A stretch of DNA of 64,000 nucleotides from Microbacterium sp. (GTDB lineage Bacteria; Actinomycetota; Actinomycetes; Actinomycetales; Microbacteriaceae): contig NZ_JAFKIP010000005.1 in NCBI RefSeq assembly GCF_017305435.1, positions 1 through 64,000 of the forward strand. The letters run 5' to 3'. The notes beneath the pieces are model-generated. The model made no database searches. It was not told the origin of the DNA and was given only the letters and a program-made list of their open reading frames with translations. The translations under genes were made by a program, and so were the position numbers. The stretch's first letter is position 1; each line of letters begins with the position of its first letter. Below are positions 1-7,681 of the stretch, one piece after another.

Positions 1-32
1 AGGGTCGTCAAGGCAGACTGGTTCTGGGTCAT
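1..32 (-). CDS. 5' end of an unidentified gene running off the window
   Basis: Reading leftwards from an ATG at 32 gives MTQNQSALTT before the window edge. A purine-rich stretch (AAGAAGAG) sits about 8 nt upstream of this ATG and could be a ribosome binding site. Ten residues are too few to identify a family. The call rests only on the start codon and the upstream AG-rich sequence, so it is tentative. Confidence 0.35.
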   Translation of the reverse strand, partial: MTQNQSALTT

Positions 33-148
33 CGTGGGATCTCTTCTTTGCTTCTTGCCGGAAACAACTGGTCATCCCACGGTGGCCCCCCATCGTCTAC
101 AACGACGAGACCCCCGCGGGAAGTGACACCACGCTATGGGACTCACCC

Positions 149-266
149 GCGGGAACCTACAGTAGATGTAGGGACCTATTGAACTTCGGGTAGATGTAGG
201 GACCTATTGAAGTTGTCCGTTTCGCAGGGGACATGTCCGCGCGGTGTCCATCTGGACATTTCGGCC
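149..266 (+). repeat. Left copy of a ~90-bp repeat flanking the PdxH-cupin pair
   Basis: The segment opens with GCGGGAACCTACAG (149-162) and continues to GTTGTCCGTTTCGCAG (212-227) and a short inverted repeat TGTCCA-TC-TGGACA before CGGCC at 266. The same blocks, in the same order, recur at 1494-1583. The two copies differ in length by exactly 28 bp, explained by an internal duplication here (163-183 and 191-211). It may be an insertion-sequence or mobile-cassette end; no transposase is visible, so this is inference. Confidence 0.65.
163..211 (+). repeat. 21-bp direct repeat, period 28 bp
   Basis: TAGATGTAGGGACCTATTGA(A) occurs at 163-183 and again at 191-211 without a mismatch, separated by 7 bp. 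The second copy is absent from the related repeat at 1494-1583, so it looks like a recent local duplication inside the left flanking repeat. No function is evident. Confidence 0.8.
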
Positions 267-343
267 AGCGGCGTGCGTCGGGAGGCGGTGAGCTGGTGCA
301 TTGTGACGCAGCTCCAGGGAACGACCGACTCGGCGCCAGCGGC

Positions 344-958
344 ATGATGGTTTCTGTGACCCTACGACTTCCGGCTGAGCGACTGCGTGAGATTCCATCG
401 CTGACGGGAGAGCCTCAGAGCCTCGCGATGGGCGGATTGCCCATCGATCCCGTGGCACTCTTCGTCGAGTGGTTCGATCATGCACTTGAAGCAGGAGTCG
501 CCGAGCCCCACGCGGCCACGCTCGCTACCGTGGACCGAAGCGGGATTCCGGATGCCAGGACGTTGATCCTGAAGAGCCTGGATGAGCGAGGTTGGGCCGT
601 AGCCGGATCGCGGTTCTCTCAGAAGGCGGAGCATCTCGCCGTACAACCAGCGGCCGCGCTCAACTTTTGGTGGCAGCCGATCATGCGGGCAGTGCGCGTG
701 CGAGGAGTCGTTGAGGAAGCATCCCGCGCCGAGAGCGATGCCGACCTCGCCGCTCGTTCGGCATCTGCGCGAGCTGGAATCGAGCCCGGTGAGTGGGTGG
801 TCTGGCGTATCCGGCCAGTACGTGTGGAGTTCTGGCAGGCCTCCTTCGATCGCAGACATACTCGCATCGTGTACACGCGAGCCGACGGCGGCTGGTCCAT
901 CGACAATGGCCTCGTTGCTCGCGACGGCATCGAAGACGGGAGCGGTGAAGAGCAGTGA
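344..958 (+). CDS. Pyridoxamine 5'-phosphate oxidase family protein (PdxH/PhzG-like)
   Basis: Predicted FMN-dependent oxidase, 204 residues from the ATG at 344. The PdxH order is visible: an N-terminal EWFDHALEAGV helix, LATVDRSGIPDARTLILKS (FMN-binding strand), a SQKAEHLA helix, an ALNFWW strand and a C-terminal VEFWQASFDRRHTR segment corresponding to the VEFWQ..RLH.R motif of PdxH. The usual C-terminal RL.P ending is missing (it ends in GEEQ), so it may act on another substrate, as PhzG does. The frame extends upstream to 233 but that part is repeat sequence and was not used; no good ribosome site marks the start. It overlaps the cupin gene by 4 nt. Confidence 0.72.
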   Translation: MMVSVTLRLPAERLREIPSLTGEPQSLAMGGLPIDPVALFVEWFDHALEAGVAEPHAATLATVDRSGIPDARTLILKSLDERGWAVAGSRFSQKAEHLAVQPAAALNFWWQPIMRAVRVRGVVEEASRAESDADLAARSASARAGIEPGEWVVWRIRPVRVEFWQASFDRRHTRIVYTRADGGWSIDNGLVARDGIEDGSGEEQ

Positions 959-1404
959 GCGACTACGAGATCACATCCATCGGTTGCCTCGACTCGTGGC
1001 GGGACCACTTCGGCGGGTTCGACTACGCCCGTTCGCGCGATGGCCGACGAGTGGTCGATCACGAGCTCACGATGACGTACATCGGGCTCACTGCCAACGC
1101 ACTCGAGCCGGGAGAAGAAGCCGGGTACTGGCATAGTCACTCGCGCATCGAAGAGCTCTACGTCTTCCTCGATGGGCGGGGAGAGATGGGGCTGGACGAC
1201 GACCTGGTGCAGGTGTCTAGTGGCAGTGTCGTCCGCGTCGGGCCGGGCGTGTGGCGCACGTGGCGGGCACGGCCCGACAGCGCCGGTCAGTTGCGATGGC
1301 TGTGCATCCGAGCGGGAGGAGAGCAACTACCCGCGATGCCGGACGACAGCTCCCGCAATCCGACGAAGCCAATGCCGTGGGCCGATGAACCAAGATCGGC
1401 CTAG
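955..1404 (+). CDS. Cupin-domain protein
   Basis: 149 residues, GTG start overlapping the previous stop (GTGA), so probably translationally coupled to the PdxH-like oxidase. The cupin metal-site pattern is visible: HSHSRIEELYVFLDGRG (motif 1, two His and a Glu) and later SGSVVRVGPGVWRTWRA (motif 2, with the usual His replaced by Trp/Arg). Such small cupins often bind metabolites or act as isomerases or oxygenases; the substrate cannot be read from sequence. Codon use is less GC-biased than in neighbouring genes and the pair is bracketed by repeats, suggesting acquisition. Confidence 0.7.
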   Translation: MSDYEITSIGCLDSWRDHFGGFDYARSRDGRRVVDHELTMTYIGLTANALEPGEEAGYWHSHSRIEELYVFLDGRGEMGLDDDLVQVSSGSVVRVGPGVWRTWRARPDSAGQLRWLCIRAGGEQLPAMPDDSSRNPTKPMPWADEPRSA

Positions 1405-1493
1405 AAGGCACAGTCGAGATCGGGTGAGTCGTCCACGACACAGATATTTCGACGTTCGGTCGCGCTGATCGCGCGGATCGACGAGATTTCCGA

Positions 1494-1583
1494 GCGGGAA
1501 CCTACAGGAGCTGTGGGGTTACGCCGGAGTTGTCCGTTTCGCAGCTGAAACGTCCATGGTGCGTCCATCTGGACACTTCGGCC
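1494..1583 (+). repeat. Right copy of the flanking repeat
   Basis: GCGGGAACCTACAG (1494-1507), GTTGTCCGTTTCGCAG (1530-1545) and GTCCATCTGGACA (1562 onward) match the left copy in order and orientation. Within it GTTTC-GCAGCT-GAAAC forms a small inverted repeat. Together with 149-266 it brackets a ~1.2-kb two-gene unit in direct orientation. Confidence 0.65.
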
Positions 1584-1600
1584 GAGATCGCGAGCTCTGA

Positions 1601-1795
1601 CAGCATTGGCGGCTGACGTTCGCGGAATGGGCTCTCCTCGACAGTGGAGTCAGGTGTGATTCCGATCGAGTGCGCGCGCTCCTACATCTCGATTTCGTCG
1701 AGATCGGGCATCCGGTACGCGTTCTGGACCCTGACGCTGACCTCCGCGAAAGGGCCGGGCGACCCGCTTTCCCCTTCTATTATCCTCCACGATCC
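1601..1795 (+). pseudogene. Degraded NTF2-like (DUF4440) gene fragment
   Basis: An open frame from 1601, preceded immediately by a stop and without a credible start, encodes LTFAEWALLDSGVRCDSDR followed by VRALLHLDFVEIG. This resembles the start of DUF4440/NTF2-like proteins, which typically read EW.L.D..VR.D...V..LLHPDFVEIG. After EIG the resemblance disappears and the frame runs into the HelR promoter. I read it as a truncated remnant; the assignment is by eye. Confidence 0.4.
1778..1783 (+). promoter_or_regulatory. Candidate -10 box of the HelR promoter
   Basis: TATTAT lies 13 bp upstream of the rifamycin-associated element and about 100 nt before the HelR start, in a short AT-rich stretch (CTTCTATTATCC). 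No convincing -35 was found at the usual distance. Confidence 0.45.
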
Positions 1796-1796
1796 C

Positions 1797-1815
1797 GGGC
1801 TTGCGGCAAGGCCCC
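1797..1815 (+). promoter_or_regulatory. Rifamycin-associated element (RAE)
   Basis: GGGCTTGCGGCAAGGCCCC is an inverted repeat (CTTGC-G-GCAAG core with GGG/CCC arms). It matches the published RAE consensus, GGGGCTTGC-G-GCAAGGCCC as I recall it, except for C in place of G at 1796. RAEs lie upstream of rifamycin-inactivating and rifamycin-protecting genes in actinobacteria, including helR, and mediate rifamycin-induced expression. Its position just after the candidate -10 and before the HelR gene fits that role. Confidence 0.85.
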
Positions 1816-1881
1816 CTCAGTGAGGCAGAATCGCTGATCGCGCGCCATTTCGACCAGGCGCACCGATGGCGAGGGAGCGGG

Positions 1882-4086
1882 ATGCCGAGAACCGATGACA
1901 GCACGAGTGCGTTCGCCCTGCCCGAACGTCTGCATCGCAAGACCGACCCCGCGCTGATCGCCGACGACGAGATCCGTTTCGCGGCGATCGGCGCAGCGCT
2001 CGCCGACGACACAGCGCGCACGAGCGCCCGGCTCGATGCTCTCCGCCGCGAACCGGCGTCGGCGGGGCAGCGCGCGCTGGAACGAGACCTCGAGATCCGC
2101 GCCGAGTCCGCGCGCCTGCAGGTGCTGCGGCGTTTCGGGCTCGACGCGTGCATCGGGCGGATGGTCGGCACGGATGGGACGGTGACGTACATCGGTCGGT
2201 TCGGACTCGCGGGCGACGGCGAGGAGCGCCTGCTGACGGACTGGCGGGCGCCGGCATCCGCCCCGTTCTTCGCGGCGAGCGGCGCCGATCCGATGGGCCT
2301 CGCGAATCGGCGGCGCTACCGCTGGCGCGGGGGGCGCGTCGTGGACTACTGGGACGAGGTGTTCGTGCCTGACGGCATTGACCGGACCTCCGCGCTGGAC
2401 GACCAGTCGGCGTTCATCGCGAGCCTCGGCGCGAGCCGCTCGCCGAAGATGAGGGACGTGCTCGCGACGATCCAGTCGGACCAGGATGCGATCATCCGCA
2501 CGAACGCGCGCGGCGCTCTGGTCGTCGACGGCGGCCCCGGGACGGGCAAGACCGTCGTCGCACTGCATCGCGCCGCTTACCTGCTCTACGCTGACGCGCG
2601 TCTGCAGCACGGGAGCGGCGGGCTGCTGTTCGTCGGGCCGCATCGACCCTATGTCGCCTATGTCGACGACGTGCTGCCGAGCCTCGGCGAGGACGGCGCG
2701 CTCGTGTGCGCTCTTGACGACCTCGTCGCCATATCGGGCGACGTCGGGAAGGAGACGGAGGCCGCGGTGCGCCGCGTGAAGGGCGACGGTCGCATGATCG
2801 ACGCGGTCGAGGCCGCGGTGACGCTGTGGCAGCGTCCGCCGCGCCGCGCGCAGGCGATCGAGACCGCGTGGGGCGCCGTCCTCGTGATGCCTGCCGACTG
2901 GGCGGAGGTGTTCGCCGAGGTCGACACCATGCCGCACAACGCCCTGCGTTCCCGGGCGTGGGAGCGCCTGCTCGACCTGGTCGAAGAGCGCATCGACGAT
3001 GACCGCGACGGCGACCGTGACCCGTGGGCGGAGGAGGGCTTCGACGCCTACGGTTCGGGTTGGGACGACGACGAATCGGTGCGCGAGGTGCTGGAGAACG
3101 ACGCCGAGCTGCGCGAGCTGTTCGATCGCGCCTGGCCCCTCCTCGACCCCGACGCGCTGCTGCGCGGACTGCTCACCTCACCCGACATGCTCGCCCGCTG
3201 CGCCGCGTGGATGACTGCCGCGGAGATCGCCGTGATCACCGCCGCCGCGCGCGACCGCGACGCCGCATGGACCGACGCCGACCTGCCGCTCCTCGACGCC
3301 GCGCGGCTCCTGGTCGGCGACCCCCGCGCGGAGGTCCGCGCCCGCCGCGCGCAGCGTGAAGCGGCGGAGGAGAAGCGGATCATGTCCGATGTCGTCACCG
3401 ACCTCATCGCCGCGGACGACGGCGACCTGCGCATCATGTCGATGCTGCGCGGGCAGGATCTGCGCCGCACGCTCACCGATGCCGCGGCATCCCCCTCCGA
3501 TCGCTACGCGGGGCCGTTCGCCCACATCGTCGTCGACGAGGCGCAGGAGCTCACCGATGCGCAGTGGCGCATGTTGCTGCGGCGCTGCCCATCCGGGAGC
3601 CTCACGATCGTCGGTGATCGCGCCCAGGCGCGGCGGGGATTCGCCGAGTCGTGGGAAGAGCGCCTTGCCCGTGTCGGCGTCGCCCGCGTCGCGGTCGCGA
3701 CGCTCACGGTGAACTACCGCACGCCGGAGGAGGTGATGGATGCCGCAGGCCCCGTCATCCGAGCGGTGCTGCCCGACGCGAATGTGCCCACGTCGATCCG
3801 CCGCACCGGCGTGCCCGTGCACATCGGCCGCCGCGCCGAGCTGGCCGCCGTGGTCGCCGAGTGGGAGCGGGAGAGCGGCGACGGCACGGCGGTCGTCGTC
3901 GGCGCGCCGGACTTCGCCCCGAGCGAGCGCGTACTCTCGCTCGATCCCGTGCTCGTGAAGGGGCTCGAGTTCGACCTCGTCGTGCTCGTCGACTCGGAAC
4001 GCTGGGGCGAGGGTCTCATCGGCGCCGTCGACCGCTACGTGGCTATGACTCGTGCGACGCAGCGCCTCGTCGTGCTCAACGGGTGA
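1882..4086 (+). CDS. helR: HelR: RNA polymerase recycling motor ATPase (HelD-like)
   Basis: Superfamily 1 helicase-like ATPase of 734 residues that in its family removes rifamycin-stalled RNA polymerase from DNA and confers rifamycin tolerance. Visible features: the N-terminal coiled region with ALPERLHRKTDPALIADDE, the family block LLTDWRAPASAPFF, Walker A GGPGTGKT (about 217-224), and Walker B VVDEAQELTDAQW (about 549-561) followed by GDRAQARRGF. The acidic insertion around 370-400 fits the HelD secondary-channel arm. The ATG at 1882 has GAGGGAGCGG just upstream; longer in-frame extension would run through the RAE. The RAE upstream strongly supports the HelR subgroup and induction by rifamycins. 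Confidence 0.92.
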   Translation: MPRTDDSTSAFALPERLHRKTDPALIADDEIRFAAIGAALADDTARTSARLDALRREPASAGQRALERDLEIRAESARLQVLRRFGLDACIGRMVGTDGTVTYIGRFGLAGDGEERLLTDWRAPASAPFFAASGADPMGLANRRRYRWRGGRVVDYWDEVFVPDGIDRTSALDDQSAFIASLGASRSPKMRDVLATIQSDQDAIIRTNARGALVVDGGPGTGKTVVALHRAAYLLYADARLQHGSGGLLFVGPHRPYVAYVDDVLPSLGEDGALVCALDDLVAISGDVGKETEAAVRRVKGDGRMIDAVEAAVTLWQRPPRRAQAIETAWGAVLVMPADWAEVFAEVDTMPHNALRSRAWERLLDLVEERIDDDRDGDRDPWAEEGFDAYGSGWDDDESVREVLENDAELRELFDRAWPLLDPDALLRGLLTSPDMLARCAAWMTAAEIAVITAAARDRDAAWTDADLPLLDAARLLVGDPRAEVRARRAQREAAEEKRIMSDVVTDLIAADDGDLRIMSMLRGQDLRRTLTDAAASPSDRYAGPFAHIVVDEAQELTDAQWRMLLRRCPSGSLTIVGDRAQARRGFAESWEERLARVGVARVAVATLTVNYRTPEEVMDAAGPVIRAVLPDANVPTSIRRTGVPVHIGRRAELAAVVAEWERESGDGTAVVVGAPDFAPSERVLSLDPVLVKGLEFDLVVLVDSERWGEGLIGAVDRYVAMTRATQRLVVLNG

Positions 4087-4105
4087 GGCTTCCGGGGCGG
4101 GTGCC

Positions 4106-4555
4106 CTACTCCCGGGTCGCGACGAGGATCGTCGCCGAGCCGTCCGGCTCGTGCACCTCGATGTCGCATGTGAAGGCTCGGCGCAGCGCACCGGCGGCGG
4201 TGTCCGCCCACACGCGACCCCACGCTGCGATGAGCGCCGCGGGCATCTCGCCCGAGGCGGGGTAGGCCTCGCGCGGCGCTTCGGCGAGGTGGACGGCGGC
4301 GTAGTGCGGCGGCAGGTCCGCCGCGGCATCCACCCCCACGCCGACGACCTGCGTGTATGCGCCAGACTCGTCGGAGTCGTAGTCGAAGAGCGCGGCGTAC
4401 AGGCGCGCGTCGGCGCGCGCGGCCAGGTTCAGCAGTGCGTCGTCGGCGAGCACGCGACCCCACAGGGCGCCCAGCTGCGCGCGCTGCGGATCGGCCTCGG
4501 CGGCGTTCGTCGTGCGGGCGAGATGTCCGATGATGACGGCGGGAAGAACGCTCAC
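4106..4555 (-). CDS. GyrI-like / AraC effector-binding domain protein
   Basis: 149 residues, GTG start. It resembles stand-alone effector-binding domains (YdeE/GyrI-like family): VVGVGVDAAADLPPHYAAVH in the middle, then AALIAAWGRVWA, and a C-terminal RAFTCDIEVHEPD with an ILVATRE strand. These domains bind small hydrophobic ligands or inhibit DNA gyrase in some members; here there is no DNA-binding domain. It converges with HelR 20 bp away and is followed upstream by unrelated genes, so no operon partner is evident. Confidence 0.72.
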   Translation of the reverse strand: MSVLPAVIIGHLARTTNAAEADPQRAQLGALWGRVLADDALLNLAARADARLYAALFDYDSDESGAYTQVVGVGVDAAADLPPHYAAVHLAEAPREAYPASGEMPAALIAAWGRVWADTAAGALRRAFTCDIEVHEPDGSATILVATRE

Positions 4556-4714
4556 CGGCAGAGCCTATCCGGCGCTCAGCGCTGCCAGAACACCACGGCG
4601 CACAGCAGCCGCGTCTCGTCGTCGGCACCCTCGGGCGGGTCGATCGCGGGCGGGAAGGAGCCCCCGGGCGCAGCGAGGCGGGGATGGCCGCGGGCAGCAG
4701 AGGTGGCCACGGGC

Positions 4715-4748
4715 AGCGGGGAGGAGCACCGAGGCGCCCCTCCCCGCT
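4715..4748 (-). terminator. Terminator of the DUF6351 gene
   Basis: AGCGGGGAGG (4715-4724) pairs perfectly with CCTCCCCGCT (4739-4748) across a 14-nt loop. It starts 4 bp after the stop codon of the minus-strand gene, the expected place for a terminator; no long T run follows. The remaining 4556-4714 shows nothing recognisable. Confidence 0.65.
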
Positions 4749-4751
4749 GTG

Positions 4752-7568
4752 TCACGGCCGCGCGTTCATACGTCGACGGCGGGCGATCACTATCCCCGCC
4801 GCGCCTAGGGCCAGCAGCGCCGACGCGGCTGCGACGGCAGCCCACGGCGCATGACCGCCGGTCGATGCCAGCGACCCCGCCGGCACGATCGTGATCGCCG
4901 CGCGGATGGGGTCGTGCCCGGCCGAGGTGATCACCAGGGTGTGGGCGCCGGTGGGGAGTGCGGCGGGGATCGTCGCGCGGATCACGACGCGTCCGCTCGC
5001 ATCGGCCGCGGGGATGCCGGTCAGCACATACGGGTCGCTGTGGATCTCAGCGCCGATGACCTGCCCGGGGGCGAGTCTGCTGACGGTGACCAGCAGGGCG
5101 CCGCCCTGCTCGAACCTGCCGTCTCCGACATCCACCGTCGCCCAGGAGCTCGGTGACGCCGAAGAGCTCGGCGACGCCGACGGCGAGCTCGTCGCAGTCG
5201 GCGACGGGCTCGGCGCGAGCGCGACGGCCGCGGTGGAGCCCGACACCCGGGAGACCGGGTGGTAGCCGTCGGCGGTGAGCGAGACCCGCGCGGTGAGTTC
5301 GGCGCCCACCAGCGCGGCGTCCGGTGTGAAGGAGGATGCCGCAGCCCCCTCGATCGCTACACCGTCGGCGAACCACTGGTAGGACAGCGTCGCGCCGGGC
5401 GTCGAGCTGTTCGCCGTCGCCACGAGCTCGGTACCGACGTGCGGATCGCCGGCGATCACGGGGGTGCCGAGCTCGGCATCGCCTGTGGTGTCGAAGCTCT
5501 GCCAAGTGCCGGCGTACTCCACCCGGCCCTGGCTCGGCTTCGTCCAGTCGCACACGCCCGTCGAGAACGTGGCGAGCAGGCGCGTCCACTGATCGTCGGT
5601 GATGCCCGGATAGTCACCGCGCACGGGGGTGGCCAACTGGCATTTCAGCACGTCGCGTGCCAACCCCTCCCCAGCGACGTGCCGGGGCTCCGAGTGATAC
5701 GGGAACAGCTGGTTGCACGTGGAGGTCGGGTTGTCGTAGTCGAGCTGCTCCGAGACGAACCCGTTGTCGGTGTAGCAGCCGTCGCCGAGGCCCGCGGGGC
5801 GCGCGGCGACGGTGCGCTCCCGATCGCCGAAGCCGCCGAGCTCGACGATGTTGTCGAGCCACTCCTCCAGTTTGTTCAACGCATCGCTGTACATGAAGCT
5901 CGAGTACCACGCGTCCTTGCTGGTCCAGCTGACATGGGTGTCGGCGTTGCCGTAGGCGTCCAGCATCCGCTCACGGATGATGGCGCTGCGGTAGCGCTCG
6001 TGGAAGTCGCCGGTGAGGTCGGTGTACTTGCGCATCTCGATGACGGGCGTGTAGGCGAGGCCACCGGTCATCATGTTCACCCGCCCGGTGCGGAAGGCCT
6101 GCTCGATCGCGGCGACGCTCGCCTCGGAGCGGGCGGCGGTGCGGTTGCCGTCGACATCCATGCCGCCGGCCTTCTCGTTGAGCGTGACGAACTGCTCTGC
6201 CGAGATGACGCCGTCCTGGTAGGCCTGCAGACCGTACTGCACGCCGACGTTGTCGGGGATGACGCGCTGGCCGCGGCCCTGGTCGTCGGTGCCGTACACG
6301 TTCTTGACCATGTCGGAGATGGTGCAGCGCAGGCCGTCCGGGTTCGACGTCGACCACCGGTCACCCACGGGGACGGCGGCGTTGCAGCCCGACTTCGGGT
6401 TGTCGACGCCGGTGAACCACGTGAACCCGGTGCAGGTCTGCAGCTGCGCCTGGCCCGTGACGGCGAGCTTCTGGGCGGTGGACCAACCGGCGCCGGCAGG
6501 GGTGCCCCAGAAGTCGAGCAGGTTGACGCAGTCGTGTCCTCCCACGGTGGTGGTGCGCTCGTCGGGGAAGCCGATCTCGCCCATCACGCCGTCGATGATG
6601 CCGGGGTAGTTGTTGGACAGCAGCAGCTGCTGCATCGTGCCGGCGGAGCCGCCGGAGCCGATCGTGTAGACGGGCGGGCCGACCTGCTCGACCACGTGCT
6701 CCTTGACCATCATCGCGGTCTCGGCGCTGGTCACGTCGTTGCAGTTCTGGGCGTAGACGTTGAAGGTGGCGGAGGCGACGATGTAGCCGCGCGAGAGCAG
6801 CAGGTCGTTCTCGACGCCGCCGGTGCCGGTGCCCTGCCAGTAGCCGACGCCGCAGGCGCCGCCGAAGGTGTAGGCGAGCTTGCCGTTCCAGCCGGCGGCG
6901 CGGGCCGTGTAGCTCGGCGCCGGGTCGGTGGGACCGGCGAGCATCGCGGTCTCGTAGACGCCGCGGTTGATCGTTCCGCGCTCGATCCGCACAACGTAGG
7001 GCACCTGGCGGCCCTCGACCGTGGCGGTATTGAGGTTGGCGGGCACGCTGCCGTCGGTCGGGTAGTCGGCCCATCCGCCGCCGGTGGTGCGATAGCGGAA
7101 GGTCACCTTGGGCTCCGCGACGTGGCAGTTCGCGTCGGTCTCGCCGAGGTTCCACGGCGCACCGGAGGCGGTGCAGTACATCGGATGCTGGGGGCCGGAG
7201 AACACGGGCCCGGTGATCGGGTGGTTGGTCACTTCGAGCTTCGTGGTCGCCGAGCCGGACGTGGCCACGAGCTCGCTGACACCCACGGGCAGCCCCTCGA
7301 CCAGGCCGACCAGCCGGCCGTCGACGACGGAGAAGGCGGCGGTCACGTCGCGTCCGTCGGCGGTGACCCGGGCATCGGCATCCGCGCCGGTGAGCGCGAT
7401 GAGCGCGTCCCCGCCGGTGACCGTGTCGGCGCGGCCGGAGAGCACCGACAGAGTGATCTCGTCTGCGGCGACGGCCGGGGGCGCGGGTGCGGCCAGCGCC
7501 GCCATCAAGCCGATCGCGGCAGTCGCGCACACGAGCAGTCGCGCGCGGGATCGTCGTTGTCTGAACAT
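4752..7568 (-). CDS. Secreted, LAxTG-anchored DUF6351 family protein
   Basis: 938 residues from an ATG preceded by GGAGG at 7 nt, favoured over an in-frame ATG ten codons upstream. It carries a signal peptide (RRSRAR, then a hydrophobic run ending AVA-AD near residue 35). The DUF6351 core shows FGGACGVGYWQG, SAETAMMVKEH, GSGGSAGTMQQ (candidate nucleophile Ser near 308, like tannase-type alpha/beta hydrolases) and DNVGVQYGLQAYQDG. Behind it lie an Ig-like repeat (LSYQWFADG), a Pro/Ser/Thr linker, another beta domain and the tail SLASTGG, a hydrophobic segment and RRRR. LASTG fits class E sortase sorting signals, so it is probably wall-attached. The DUF6351 reaction is not known to me; hydrolase is inference. 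Confidence 0.82.
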   Translation of the reverse strand: MFRQRRSRARLLVCATAAIGLMAALAAPAPPAVAADEITLSVLSGRADTVTGGDALIALTGADADARVTADGRDVTAAFSVVDGRLVGLVEGLPVGVSELVATSGSATTKLEVTNHPITGPVFSGPQHPMYCTASGAPWNLGETDANCHVAEPKVTFRYRTTGGGWADYPTDGSVPANLNTATVEGRQVPYVVRIERGTINRGVYETAMLAGPTDPAPSYTARAAGWNGKLAYTFGGACGVGYWQGTGTGGVENDLLLSRGYIVASATFNVYAQNCNDVTSAETAMMVKEHVVEQVGPPVYTIGSGGSAGTMQQLLLSNNYPGIIDGVMGEIGFPDERTTTVGGHDCVNLLDFWGTPAGAGWSTAQKLAVTGQAQLQTCTGFTWFTGVDNPKSGCNAAVPVGDRWSTSNPDGLRCTISDMVKNVYGTDDQGRGQRVIPDNVGVQYGLQAYQDGVISAEQFVTLNEKAGGMDVDGNRTAARSEASVAAIEQAFRTGRVNMMTGGLAYTPVIEMRKYTDLTGDFHERYRSAIIRERMLDAYGNADTHVSWTSKDAWYSSFMYSDALNKLEEWLDNIVELGGFGDRERTVAARPAGLGDGCYTDNGFVSEQLDYDNPTSTCNQLFPYHSEPRHVAGEGLARDVLKCQLATPVRGDYPGITDDQWTRLLATFSTGVCDWTKPSQGRVEYAGTWQSFDTTGDAELGTPVIAGDPHVGTELVATANSSTPGATLSYQWFADGVAIEGAAASSFTPDAALVGAELTARVSLTADGYHPVSRVSGSTAAVALAPSPSPTATSSPSASPSSSASPSSWATVDVGDGRFEQGGALLVTVSRLAPGQVIGAEIHSDPYVLTGIPAADASGRVVIRATIPAALPTGAHTLVITSAGHDPIRAAITIVPAGSLASTGGHAPWAAVAAASALLALGAAGIVIARRRRMNARP

Positions 7569-7681
7569 GGGTCGTCCTCCGATTGACGTCATCGTCATGA
7601 GGCATGCGTCGTTGCACCCTCTCGGGGATGAGAGTAGAAGTAATGCTGACGCTCGTCAACAGAACTTTACATAAGCTTCTT

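Noticed and set aside
233-343. Upstream extension of the PdxH-like gene
   Set aside because: The codons lie in the flanking repeat and have no similarity to the family; ATG 344 gives the normal length.
1801-1881. TTG start 27 codons upstream for HelR
   Set aside because: It would begin inside the rifamycin-associated element; the ATG at 1882 has a good ribosome site and starts where family similarity begins.
4576-4751. Minus-strand frame ending in AVVFWQR between GyrI-like and DUF6351 genes
   Set aside because: Continues from antisense of the DUF6351 3' end, has no start of its own and resembles nothing known to me.
5259-7586. 775-codon plus-strand frame opposite the DUF6351 gene
   Set aside because: Composition (Val/Gly/His/Arg-rich without motifs) is that of a shadow frame; the minus strand has signal peptide, family blocks and sorting signal.
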